Made by a program: the position numbers and the translations under genes | Notes under the pieces: generated by a model | Told to the model about the DNA's origin: nothing | Seen by the model: only the letters and a program-made list of their open reading frames with translations | The model's database searches: none | Part shown: piece by piece, positions 20,961 to 32,900 of the stretch | Position numbering within the stretch: the first letter of the stretch is position 1 | How the letters are laid out: every line of letters begins with the position of its first letter | Origin: Trogon surrucura | Taxonomy: Eukaryota; Chordata; Aves; Trogoniformes; Trogonidae | Length of the DNA stretch: 64,000 bases | Assembly (NCBI GenBank): GCA_020746105.1 | Contig: CM036624.1 | Location: 863,562 to 927,561, forward strand | Reading direction: 5' to 3'

Positions 20961-23900
20961 CTAAAGCCCTGTCTAGTTTTGGGAGGTCTTTTGATTGCAG
21001 AACCAACTGTGGTCGCAACCCGAGCAAAGGCTGTCAGGAGACCTGTGGGCACCCAGACGGGCCCCAGGCGAGCGTGCGGGTGTTCAGGGCTCGGGCTGCA
21101 GAGAGTGCCGGAGCCTGGCACTTGCCAGGGAGGGGAGCGGAGGCCACACCTGTGTCAGGAGAGAGCAGGTGACCCATCTGCTCCGCCTGGCTGAAGGATG
21201 GGCTGAAGGATGCAGTAGAAAGGCTGAGCAGTATCAGGGAGTCTGAGAGAGGGGGACAGAGATTGGTGGAGCCACTTCACAGAATCAGGGAATCACAGAA
21301 TGTTGGGGGTTGGAAGGGACCTCAAAAGATCATCTAGTCCAGCCCCCCTGCCAGAGCAGGATCACCTACAGCAGATCGCACAGGAACGTGTCCAGGCGGG
21401 TTTGAAAGTCTCCAGAGCAGGAGACTCCACACCCTCCCTGGGCAGCCTGGGCCAGGGCTCCAGCACCCTCACAGGGAAAAAGCTTTTCCTAATGTTTTTG
21501 TGGAACCTCCTGTGTTCCAGATTGTACCCATTTCCCCTTGTCCTGTCATTGCACATCCCTGAGAAGAGCCTGGCTCCATCATCCTGACACTCCCCTTTGA
21601 CGTATCTATAAACATTTATGAGATCAACACTCAGCCTCCTCCAATCTGAAGAGACCCAGCTCCTTCAGCCTTTCCTCACCAGGGAGATGTTCCACTCCCT
21701 CCATCATCCCTGTGGCTGCGCTGGACTCTCTCCAGCAGTTCCCTGTCTCTCTGGAGCTGAGGGGCCCAGAACTGGACACAAGATTCCAGATCTGGCCTCC
21801 CCAGGGCAGGGCAGAGCAGAGGGGCAGGAGGACCTCTCTCGACCCACTGGCTACTCCCCTTCTAACACACCCCAGGATGCCCTCGGCCTTCTTGGCCACG
21901 AGGGCACACTGCTGGCTCATGGCCATCCTGCTGCCCACCAGCACCCCCAGGTCCCTTTCCCCTGCGCTGCTCTCCAGCAGGGCAGTCCCCAACCTGTACT
22001 GGCACATGGGGTTATTCTTTGCCAGGTGCAAAACTCTACACTTGCCCTTGTTGAATTACATCAGGTTTCTCCCTGCCCAACCCTCCAGCCTTGGCAGTGT
22101 GCCATGGGATAAAGCCCTGGAGGGACTGGGACCCCGAGAATGCTGGTTGACTTTCAAGGATCATCTCCTCCAAGCTCAAAGGCACTGCATCCCTGAAAGG
22201 AAGAAATCAGGCAAAAACACCAGGAGACCCGTATGGATAAACAAAGAACTCCTGGCAAAAATCAAATACAAACCGGGAACACACACAGTGTGGAAGCAGG
22301 GACTGGTAACCTGGGATGATTACAAGGAAGTTGCTGGTGTAATGAGAGACCAGGTTAGAAAAGCTAACGCCCTGGCAGAGTCAAATCTGGCCAGAGATAT
22401 CAGAAATAACGGAAAAGGATTTTACAGGTACGTAAGAGAAAAAATAAGGAAAAAAAGTGAGGAGGTGGATGGATGTGCACCTGCGGATACCCTACATTTT
22501 ACAGCTGGCCGTGCCAGCAGCACTGTGTTGCAGAATTAAGACTTCGTCCTTGAGCTCTTTTCTAAACAAGTGCATAACTCTTGCTTGCTAATAATCAAAA
22601 GAGACCGTGACCAGCCAAGTACAGCTCATGTTGGGAGTTTGCTCATGTGAGTGGAGAGATAAGATGCTTCTTGTACACAAGATGTGCATGGGAGTGAAGG
22701 GGAGAGTGGATCAAAACAGGCCCGGGAAAGTCTGTTCTCCCTGTGTGATAACAGAGTGATTGAAGGAGCACACGAGCGAATAACAATCCAGGTTGCATAG
22801 TCTGGTCTCCTGTTTGTAACCCATAAATAGTGCTTCTTGCTAATAAACTTTGCCTTAGCTTCTCTCAAGAGCTGAGTCTGTGCCTTTCAGCCCGCCACAT
22901 GCACCCATGGGGCTGACTACAGTGAGCGAGTCAGCCCCATGCATTAGGACCAGTCCAACAAGAAAGAAAAGGAAGGGAGTTGTCATTGGTGACTCCATCC
23001 TGAGGGGAACGGAGGCTCCCATCTGCCGCCCGACCAGCCCACAGGGAAGGCTGTTGCCTCCCTGGAGCTCAGGTTAGGGACATTACCAAAAAACTCCCTA
23101 GTCTGGTGCGTCCCGCTGATTACTACCCGTTGCTGGTTGTCCAGGCTGGCAGTGATGAGATCAAACAAAGGAGTACAAAGAGAATTAAAAAGGACTTTAA
23201 GTCACTAGGCCAGTTGGTCAAAGGATTGGGGACACAGGTCGTTTTCTCTTCTATCCCTTCAGTAGCAGGCAGGAATACTGAAAGGGACAGAAAAGTACAT
23301 GCAGTTAATGCATGGCTTAAAGACTGGTGCCACCAACAACATTTTGGGTTTTATGATCATGGAGAGGTTTATGCAGCACTGGACATGAGAGATATAGATG
23401 GAGTGGGGCTGTCTCAGAGAAGGAGGAGAATTCTTGCTCGTGAGTTGGTGGGTTTAATCGATAGGGCTTTAAACTAGGTTGGATGGGAGAAGGGGATAAA
23501 ACCTGGCTCACTACAGATGAGCCAGGGGGAAGTATGCCAGGGTTAGGTGTCTCCCCCGGGAGACTCCGGGGGTATTTCGGGATCGTCATCCCGAGCGTCG
23601 GGGCCCCTTCCCGACAGTCCACTGCCCACCCTGGGCATCCTTTACCTCCCCGAAGTTCCCATGCTCACCGCCGAGTTTTCGCGGTCCTTCCCTTCGGATC
23701 GCTTGAGGTACCTCGGGTCCTTTCCGTCGGACCCCTGACCCTTTCCTTCGGGCCTCTTCACGGACCAACTCGGTCCGTTACTCGTCTGTCTCCGAACAGT
23801 CGCGGGAACCCAATCAGTCATCCAGTGCCAGCAGCCACGAAAGGGAACTGATCACCGAAATCTTGGTGAGGCGCGCCATCAGTCCCGTTCACCGTCTGCT

Positions 23901-26900
23901 GTCCCTGGAAGGTGGAAGGATCCCGGACGAGCCCCCATTTGTACGGAAAATCACGTTGCCAGAGGTCAGTGTTCACAAAGAAGACAGAGGAGTCTTAACT
24001 TGATTCGAATAAAGGGAGAGTTCACCGGGGTTGCCAAGTCCCAGTGAGGTCTCTCCAATTGCTGGAGGACGCAGCCCCCTTTTATCCTAATTTCCCGGCC
24101 GCATGAAGCCCTCTCCCTTTCCCCATTGGCTGAGGTACTCAGGAGGTACAGACTTCCCGATCCGCCTATTCCATGTTCCCCCTTAACATGTACCCCCCTT
24201 AACAACATACATCGCATGTTGCATTAACTGCAACTTTATGCCGCCCAGGGCGGAGAAGTTAATATTCATAGGCCTATTAAGCCTGCGCACTCTTTCTCAA
24301 AGTTCAAAAGTTTAGAGCATCCTTGCTGTTGACTTAATTAATAGCCCTAATGGTCAAGGTGTCTTGTTATCTTCTCCTGCAGGCTGCATTCTGTGACTCC
24401 CTCGTTCATGAAGGACACTCTCCTCTTTGTTCCATCACTAACAAGGAGAAAAAACCCACACACTCCTCTTCTGGTTTTATCACTTATTTGTAAAGACACT
24501 CTACTTTCTTATTCTCTCACTAAGAATGAAGGCACAGCCTCCCTTTTGGTCTCATCCAGCCTGTTTTACACTTTGCTGAATGAGAATGAATTTTCTGGGT
24601 CAGGATTTGGATGGCTGAAGGCATCAGCATTCCCCACCAGAGCACAGTTGGGGCACTTGTAGGTGGATCCAGCTGCGCAGTGGCTGTGTTACAGGCACTC
24701 ATCCCTCTTGCTCCTGCAGCAGGGATGCTAATGGGTCTGACAGTCCAAACGAAGTCCAGATAAATCCACTCTGGACATAGGTGGTACCTGATGGGCTAGG
24801 GCAAGGACTAAAGTTCATTGGTGGAGCAGGACTGTGGGTGAAGGGAAGTAGGTATTATCAGACCGGAAACTTGCAGAGCTCAAAAAGCTGCTGGTGTTAG
24901 GCAGAGCAGGAAACCCCAGTGTCAGTGACACCCAGCAGTGTCCCGTCAGCGGATGCATGGCCCCAGGCCAGGCAGTAGTGTGTTGTCACTTGTCGTGAGA
25001 TTTGGTCACTAAAAAGAGTTATTGAAAAATGACTTTGTAGACAGTCCTGAGAGATAAGAGCAGGCAGGGCTGATTTGAGTTCTTCTTAAAACACCCCTCT
25101 GATCAAACCTTCTGCCTCGTGTGATCCCATCCACAGAGCCAGCCCTGCACGCTGTGGCCACAGTCCGGAGGAGGGAGGAGCTCACATTTGGAGATGATGG
25201 TGACGACCTGATGGATGCCCTGGTATTTGATGATGGCCCAAAGGAGATGAGCAGCAGGGAAAGGACTATTTGTGGTGGTAACTGATTTGATTGACTGTCC
25301 AGTTCAGGGTCCTTACGCACCCTTAGTTCAGGGTTGTAACCCATGAATGGTTCCAATGGACAGAATGCCTGAATCTTTGGATTTCCGAAGTGTTCTTTGT
25401 GGTCTCTACCGATGAGGATGTTATCTGTGTATTGATAAATACAGACACCTGTTGGCACCTCTACAGTGCCAAGGAGTTTGGCTAAGGCACTGTGGGCAAT
25501 TGTGGGCGAATGTTTGTAGCCTTGTGGGAGTCAACTGAAAGTGTACTGTATCCTCTGCCATGTGAAGGCAAACTGAGGTTTGCACCGTGAAAAACGTGTC
25601 TTTCACATCGAGGGTGGCCATGCAGGAGTGGGCAGCAGCTCGTATTGCAATCACTATGGAAGCTTATGCCTGAAACAGCAGCAGTTACCAGCAAAGCGTT
25701 ACTCGTTACTGTTTAATTTCCTGTGATCAAAGGTCAGGCGCCACCGTCCATCAGGTTTGCGGACTGGCCAGACTGGTGAGTTGTAGGGGGAGTGAGTGCG
25801 CCTTATAATCTGCCCTCTCTCCAGGTCACCAAGCAATTCCGTGATACCCTTTTGGCTGCACTAGGCAGCGGGTATTGATGAACACAAGGACACTCTCCTC
25901 TTTGTTCCATCGCTAACAAGGAGAAAACCCCCCCACACTCCCCTTCTGGTTTTGTCACTATTTGTAAAGACACTCTGCTTTCTTATTCTCTCACTGGCCT
26001 CACCTCCTTCACTCAGGTCCCTGACTTCTTGGAATGGGTGGCACAGGGCAACTGCCCCGAGGACCGCCTGTGGGCAGCAAGGCTGGAGGACACCAAGCCC
26101 TGCCGGGGGCTGGCAGACTCCCCCGTGCACGACTCCAAGGGGAAGCCCAGGGTGGTGGTGACAGAGCTCCCCAGCTGGCTGCCACTGGCTCTCCAGCCTT
26201 GGAGACTGCCGAGGAGAGGTCTCTGGAGAGTTCTCTGGAGACTTCAGAGGACAGTCCTGTGCTGTGGACAGTCCCTGCAAGGATCCCCTGGAGGGTCCTC
26301 CGGAGGGTCCTCCAGAGGGTCCCCAGCTGAACCCTTGTCACGTGAAAGGTCTGTGGCTGTGAGAGGCACGTACCCAAGCTAAACGCTTGCCCGTTTCAGA
26401 GCCCCGATAAGGACTTGCCCTGAGACACTTTGCAAGGTAACAAAGAAGAGTAATTTATTAAAGCGACAGACACAAGATTCGAGGCTGCCGTTGACAAACG
26501 CGCTCTCTGCAGTAGCGCTAAAATACAATAGTAATGCCAGCAAAATACTGTCCCGGGTATTTCTCACCAAAAGGTGGAAGCACGATGCTTACCAAGGCGG
26601 CGTCCCTGTCTTGGGTGAAGGAGAGGGAGCACAGCCCATCTGGGTTTGTTCTCTCCCTCCATCGACACGCTCCCTCCATGCTCCTTATGTACAATCTCCC
26701 CCCGCCCCGGGGTGACATTCGGCATGATTTGAGTGGAGATTGGGTGACTAGAGTCATACAGGCGAAAAATTCCACTCTGGGCCTTGTGGCCTTCAGAATC
26801 CTGTTCGGAAGCAACTTATCTGTTTGCAGGAAGGTGTTGGCATTGTTAGTCTCCGTCTGGCCTTGTTCTTCCGCCAAACCGGGGACCTCCTGGCACCACC

Positions 26901-29900
26901 AGGGACCTCCTTCAGCTGCTTCTCACTCTGAAGGCCTTGTTGTTCTCCGTCCTCAGTGTCTGCACAACAGACAAGCGGACACCTGCGTTCAGCAAGTCTC
27001 CAATCCTGAGGCTGAAATATCACATTATCCACCCCGTGACTATAGTCACTCAATGGAGATTTAAATCATGCTCTCGGGAAGTCAGTCTTGGAGGTATCCC
27101 TTGTGTTTGACTTTTCTTTCTCTTCACATGGCTGTAGCTCCAACTCTGTCCACCCGGACACCGTGTGTGTCTGACGAATTAACACCCGAATTAGCACAGA
27201 TCTAAGACAAGCTAATAACATGCAAAACATCATAATCACAATAACTAATATAAATTGCAACAAAGAAGCAAGCTATCCTGACAGGGAGAAGCCTAAGCCG
27301 TGCCAAAGTTTGTGTAACCTTTGTACTTCCATGCTGAGATCTCTACCTGGTTTGGCTACACGCTTCATACGATCTAGGTGCACGTCAAGATCTTTTGTTA
27401 CGTTCAGTGTGTGTACGCAGCAAGTGTCACTGACCAGGTTTCAGTATCCACACGCTCCATTTTCATACAGTAACAATGAGTCTAATGTCGGTCTGTTCTG
27501 TAACGTCATCTTCGATGTCGCCTTTAATTGTGCATTTAATGCTTCCGACCCCACTCGAGTGGCATTAGCCAGTGCTCCCGAAGAAGACAAAGCTAAAGCT
27601 ATGATGATGGGGTCTGGCCATGAATGTGACCCCATCGGGGAGGTGTTGATGGTGTCAAACCTGTTCTGTGAAGATGATGGAAAAATTGTAGAAATGATTG
27701 GTTGAAAAAGAGAGACACAGCTCACTTCTTTTAGCCTTTACTGTAAACAAAATACGTTTCTTTTCATCAATTCATCACTTGAATATTGGCATTTTGAATT
27801 GCACGAGTCTCTGGTTGAGTTTTGATGCCACTTCAAGGCGTGTTCTGGAAAATGGCACCTGACCCAACCATTTGTCCCTCCATGGCGGGAGGTTGGACTG
27901 ATGCTCTTTAAGGTTCCGTCCCACCCCAAACGTTCCACGATTCCATGACCCTGTGATGTAGGTGGGGGTGTCACTAGCCGTGGCAGGGGATTGGCCCCTC
28001 GCAAATCCAGAGTCTATGATGTCATAACGGCCTCTGCTATAGATCTGGAGTCGGTGCCCAGTGGGGGCCACTGAGCTGCTTTTGCTGGAGCTGCTCTCGC
28101 TGAGAGCTGCTCTCGCTGGAGGCTGCTCTGCTGTGCCGGGGATTCTGTCCCTGACTGACGTGGAGGCTCAATCGTCCCCCAACCCGGTGACCGGCGTGAG
28201 GATGGACCGGGGTGGGGATTGTGTGGTGACGCTCTGGGAGGAGCAACAGGTGGGACAGCTGGGCCCAGCATCCCCCAAACACTGGGAAGACTCTCCCCAA
28301 AATTCCCCCGGCTATTCCCCATGCACAGGCGGGTGGGCAGGGGCAGATGCTTTGTGCTGGCGGGTCTGCCGGCACGGAGGCAGAACAGCTCTGCGGTTAG
28401 TGCTCGGGGACCAGCAAATTCCTTTCCCAATGGGAGCGTTTTTTCCTCTCGCTCCTCAAGTTAACTGGTAACCGGGAGGCGAGCGCTTTCCCCAGCACTG
28501 TGTCCACGCGGTGGCAGGTGATGCGATTCAGTAGAAGCAGGAATGGGGGGATAAAAAGCAGATTTCACGTTAGCATTTGCAGCTGAAATCAGAATAAGTG
28601 ATTTATTCTCATTTTTTTCTTCCTGGTTGATGCATCATTATTAGTCCAAGAGGCAGCGTGTACCAGCGCAGTGTTGGAAACTCGACTTGAAAGTTACAGC
28701 TTGGGTGGTTTGGGGCTTTTCTCAGTGCACGGCGTGGCTCTTGCTTCTGGAATTTTGTCCCACAGCCCTGCCAGTTCTACTCGTTTCCTGGTCTTTTGTT
28801 CTTCTTCTACCTTGAATTTCAGAAATCGAGCAACTGGCTGTAAATCTTGGACGGTTTTTTCTTCTTTGAAGATTTTTTTCCCACTGTGATGACAGCAACG
28901 GCCTTGCAAAGATGAACCTCAGCAATTCAGGAGTCCAAAACCTGCCCCTTTGTGCCTTTAGTCATGGAAGAGTTGGAGAAACGATGAGAACTAAGGGGGG
29001 TTGGGGCGTCGCAGGGTTTGTCTTTGCGTGGGAGGCCAGATTTTGTGCTTCTTGGGGCACTTACTGCCCATGCAGGCAAGGAAGGAGAAACTGACTGGCC
29101 GTGATGTATTTTCGTTAGTGTTTTAGGCAGGCACAGCAATTAAAAGGCAAAGTGCAGCCCAAAGGGGGGAGAAAGGTCTCAAGAGTTTCCAGGCGGCCCT
29201 TCTTCAAGCCGCAGCTGCAGGTCGAGGGGGAGAGGCGGTCGGGTTTCTCTGGCTCTGAACGCAGTAATCCTGGTGCCCTTCCCAGCCCTGGTGGGGAGGG
29301 GAGAGAGAAGCCAAAAGACTTGTCCCGTTTGCTGCTGTGGTTCTCCTTCGGCTTTTAAGGCCCCAGTGCCCTTCATGAGGCGCTGGCTGTGGTATTTCAG
29401 GCGAGGAGAGCGTGAGCTCTCAGCCCTCGGCTTCTGCCAGGAGAAAAACGCTGTTTTCCGTGGGAAGCGCGCTTGCCCCGCGGGCAGCCCGAGCCTGGCT
29501 GAGCTGAAGCCAAAGCTTGGCCCTTGCAGGTTCTGCAGGGCCCGTGGAGCTTGTTGGTGGCCGTGTCCTGTGGCCAAGCACCATCTAGTGAGTCCTGCAG
29601 ATGTCATGTCTGGAGACTGAAACTTGCTGTGACCCTGAAGGGCAGGGTTTTCCCCAGTTTGGAAATCCCTTTGTTGGTTTCTAATGGTTTTTTTTAGGAA
29701 GGAACCCCAAGAACAAAGCCAGAGGTGGTTTTTTTTTGTCTGAAACACTCAGCTCCCTCCCCCTGTAGTAAATACTTCCCGACTCACTTTGTGGACAAGC
29801 TGGGTGATGCTATGGGCTTTGGGCAGGGGAAGAAAAAGCTCCTACAGTCCACATTTTTAGGGCCATGCCTGGAGGAGGAGGCACACGGCAGTGAGATGCT

Positions 29901-32900
29901 GGGGGAATGGCATGGGCGATGGGTGGGAGGACGTAAGGGAGCTCCACACACACAGCCCCAACTTTTACCTTCTTCTCCTTGCTGAACAGAGACACGACGA
30001 AGAGGCAATGATTGAGCAGGGAGGAAGGAGAAACACTGACACCCTTCACTACGAGAATGAGGTGTCGGAAGGTGAGTCTCGGCTGAGATCCTGATCGAGG
30101 GGCCACCAGCCCAGCGCCTCTGCCCACTCCCAAAGTCCCCACAACGCCCCTCGCTCGGTGTCACGTCACGTGCAGCAAAACAAGGCGTGCTGCCAACTCG
30201 ATAAGCAGAGTTCTTGCCACATTTTTTACTGTGCAAAAGCTCCCGCAGAGGCTGTGGTGTGAGTTTTAGCCGCAGAGTGGCATAATTCAGGACTTGTTTT
30301 CTCACAGCGGCTGCTCCTGGCTTGGAGAGCTCTGCAGGTGCAGGACTGTGATTTTCTTTTTTTGTTGTGGAGTTCATCACCGTGAGACAGATTTGCTCTT
30401 CTCCTGCCACCTTGTGCCAGGCAAAGATGTTAAAAAAGATTCCCTTCTGTCGCTGCTTAATGATCACGTCTGAGTGTTGTCCAGCTGAAGCTGGGATTTG
30501 AGAAGAGGTTCACTACTTGCAGGGCACTTTGAGATCACCCGGAGCCATCACTTATGGCTCTGTTTTAGCAATGTTCTAGTGAAACAGGGAGAAAGGAGGC
30601 CCAGTAAAATAAATTTCTGAGAAGCCAGTGTTCCCTCCTGGGATTTAACCGTGGCTTAGCGAGGCACCAGCAGTGTCAGCCGTTGCTGCAAGGGCAGAAC
30701 TGCTGCAAACGCCGCTTTTTCACAGGCTCCCCGACCCTGCCCGTGAGGCAGAGCCGCCAGCATGGCCGACCCCGCCGAGAGAAGCGTCGGAAGCGGGAAC
30801 GGAAGAAGGACTCTGCCCCGACGGAGCAGGGCCACCGCTGTAAGTTCGCCAACCTCCTCGGGGCTATGGCGTGGGTCTTCTGCAAGCAGGTGCCTGTGGC
30901 TTCTTTGCGAGGCCGGCTGCTCTCCCCAGGGAAAGTGGCATCACTTAGCAAGACGCCCTTTTGCCAAGCTTCTCCCGGGTTTGGTTTTATTCTCTTAAAG
31001 CGGTTAAATGCAAAATGGCTTTAGGCTCCTCTTCCTTAGAGAGATCCTAGCTTTAAAAAGGGAAATGTGGGGAAGGAAAGCCACCCACCCCTCAGCAGAG
31101 GTGGAGCAGATGCTTCTCCTTCTCTGTGGCTCTGGGCAAGCCCGGACAGAGCCAGGGGGCTGGGCCAGCCCATTTTACGGCTGAGCTGGTGCCGGTCCCA
31201 CGGCCTCCTTTCCCGTGAGCGTGAGAGGCCGTACTCGGGCATGGTGACGGAACGGGGCTTTGTCTTCTGCCCCCAGACAACCCGTCCCAGTGGGTGAGGT
31301 TCATCCTCGAGGCCGAGGAGGACGAGCAGCACACCCCCTGCAACTTGTTCATCGAGCTGGATGACATCCGCGTGAAAGGGGGTGAAGATGCCGAGTGGAA
31401 TGAAACAGCAAGGTAAGTCCCTGCGGCGGGAGAGGCGTCCCCACGCCGGCAGCGCCCACGGGCTCTGCTTTCCGCTCTGCGGGACGCGAAGCTTGTGCAG
31501 CTGCAGGTGCCAATGCGAGGAGCCTTCTCCTCCTGCCGCCCCGTAGCTCTGCCAAAGGGGTTGCGGAGCTGGGGCTGTTCCCCTGCAACGGGGCTGATCG
31601 CACCCGGTGTCCGCAGGTGGCTGAAGTTTGAGGAGGACGTGGAAGATGGTGGCGACCGCTGGAGCAAGCCCTACGTGACCACGTTGTCCTCACAGAGCTT
31701 CTCTGAGCTGAGGAGCTACATCACCAGTGGGACGGTGCTGCTGGACGTTTGTGCCAACAACATGGAGGAGATCGCAGGTACCGTGGGCACCACGTCCCTC
31801 CGGGAACAGCCGAGCTCGGCTCGCTGCTGTGCCCCTCACTCCCAGCTCAAACCATCCCCAGATATGATCCTGGGCCAGCAAGAACAGTCCGAGCAGTTGG
31901 ACGAGGGCACACGGGCCAAAGTTCGAGAAGTGCTTTTGAGGAAGCATCAGCATCAGAAGAAAAGGCACAGCCTTCTCTCCGTGTTCTCACTTGCTGATGT
32001 GAGCAAGAAGCGGTTAGACCTGCACCAGCCAGGTGAGAGCTCCTGCAGGGCTTGGCTCCAGGTGAAGGTTCCTGCCAGGCTTTGGCCCCACTAGACCTGG
32101 TGCAGCAGCAGCGTCCCAGGTGCTGTTTGTCTGCCTTTCTGAGTGTCTGTCTTTTTCCTACCAGCCCAAACACTCAGCCCTCATCCTTCTTCCCCCACTG
32201 CTGAAGCTAAACGGGGGGTGAACCACGGGCCCAGCTCCGTGAAGTTAAGCAAGGTGAGACACTCGTAGCTCTCCTGCGCCATTAGGGCCAGATTTGCTCT
32301 CGCAGACTCGGCTGCAGAGTGTGTGGCAGAGTGCCGGGGGCTTTGCTCTTGGGTAGCTGCCTGAAAATCGCTTGTCGTGCCCAGGCGGAGCTGCGCTTCC
32401 TGGAGAAAACTGCTGGGGCTGAAGCCTCCAACCTGCTCGTGGGAGAGCTGGACTTCCTTCGGCAGCCCATCGTGGCATTCATCCGCCTGACCCCGGCCGT
32501 CCTCCTCTTGGACATGACAGAGGTTCCCATCCCAACAAGGTCTGAATGAGAAGCACAGCATTTTTATTTAAAATCCCCAACACCACAGCCTCAAGTTGCA
32601 CGCATCCGGGTGTGGCGCCCCAAGGGAACGAGACCAGCGGGAGCACGCCTGCTTCTCCCACCCATATCTCCTCACCTTTGTTTCTCCCTTTCCTGCTGTA
32701 GCTTTTAAACCCTTTGGCTGGACTTGATGATCTCAGAGTTCTTTTCCAGCCTCAACAATTCTGTGATTCTGTGTAATTTTAATCAATGTTGTCCCCAGAA
32801 CTAAATTTGTGCAAAGTCAGTGAGCCTGCTACATGTCCACTCTTTAGCCACATGCTGGGCTGGGAGCTGCTGGGGATTCCCTTGATGCCTTTTCAGCAAG

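Noticed and set aside
21712..22539. 275-codon plus-strand open frame
   Set aside because: A chance fusion of antisense CR1 3' end with a sense CR1 linker fragment; broken in unit 1.
23499..25846. 2.35-kb block as a new ERV insertion with a 4-bp GATA target duplication
   Set aside because: The block does not start with TG or end with CA, and the pol reading runs through its right edge, so deletion from unit 1 fits better.
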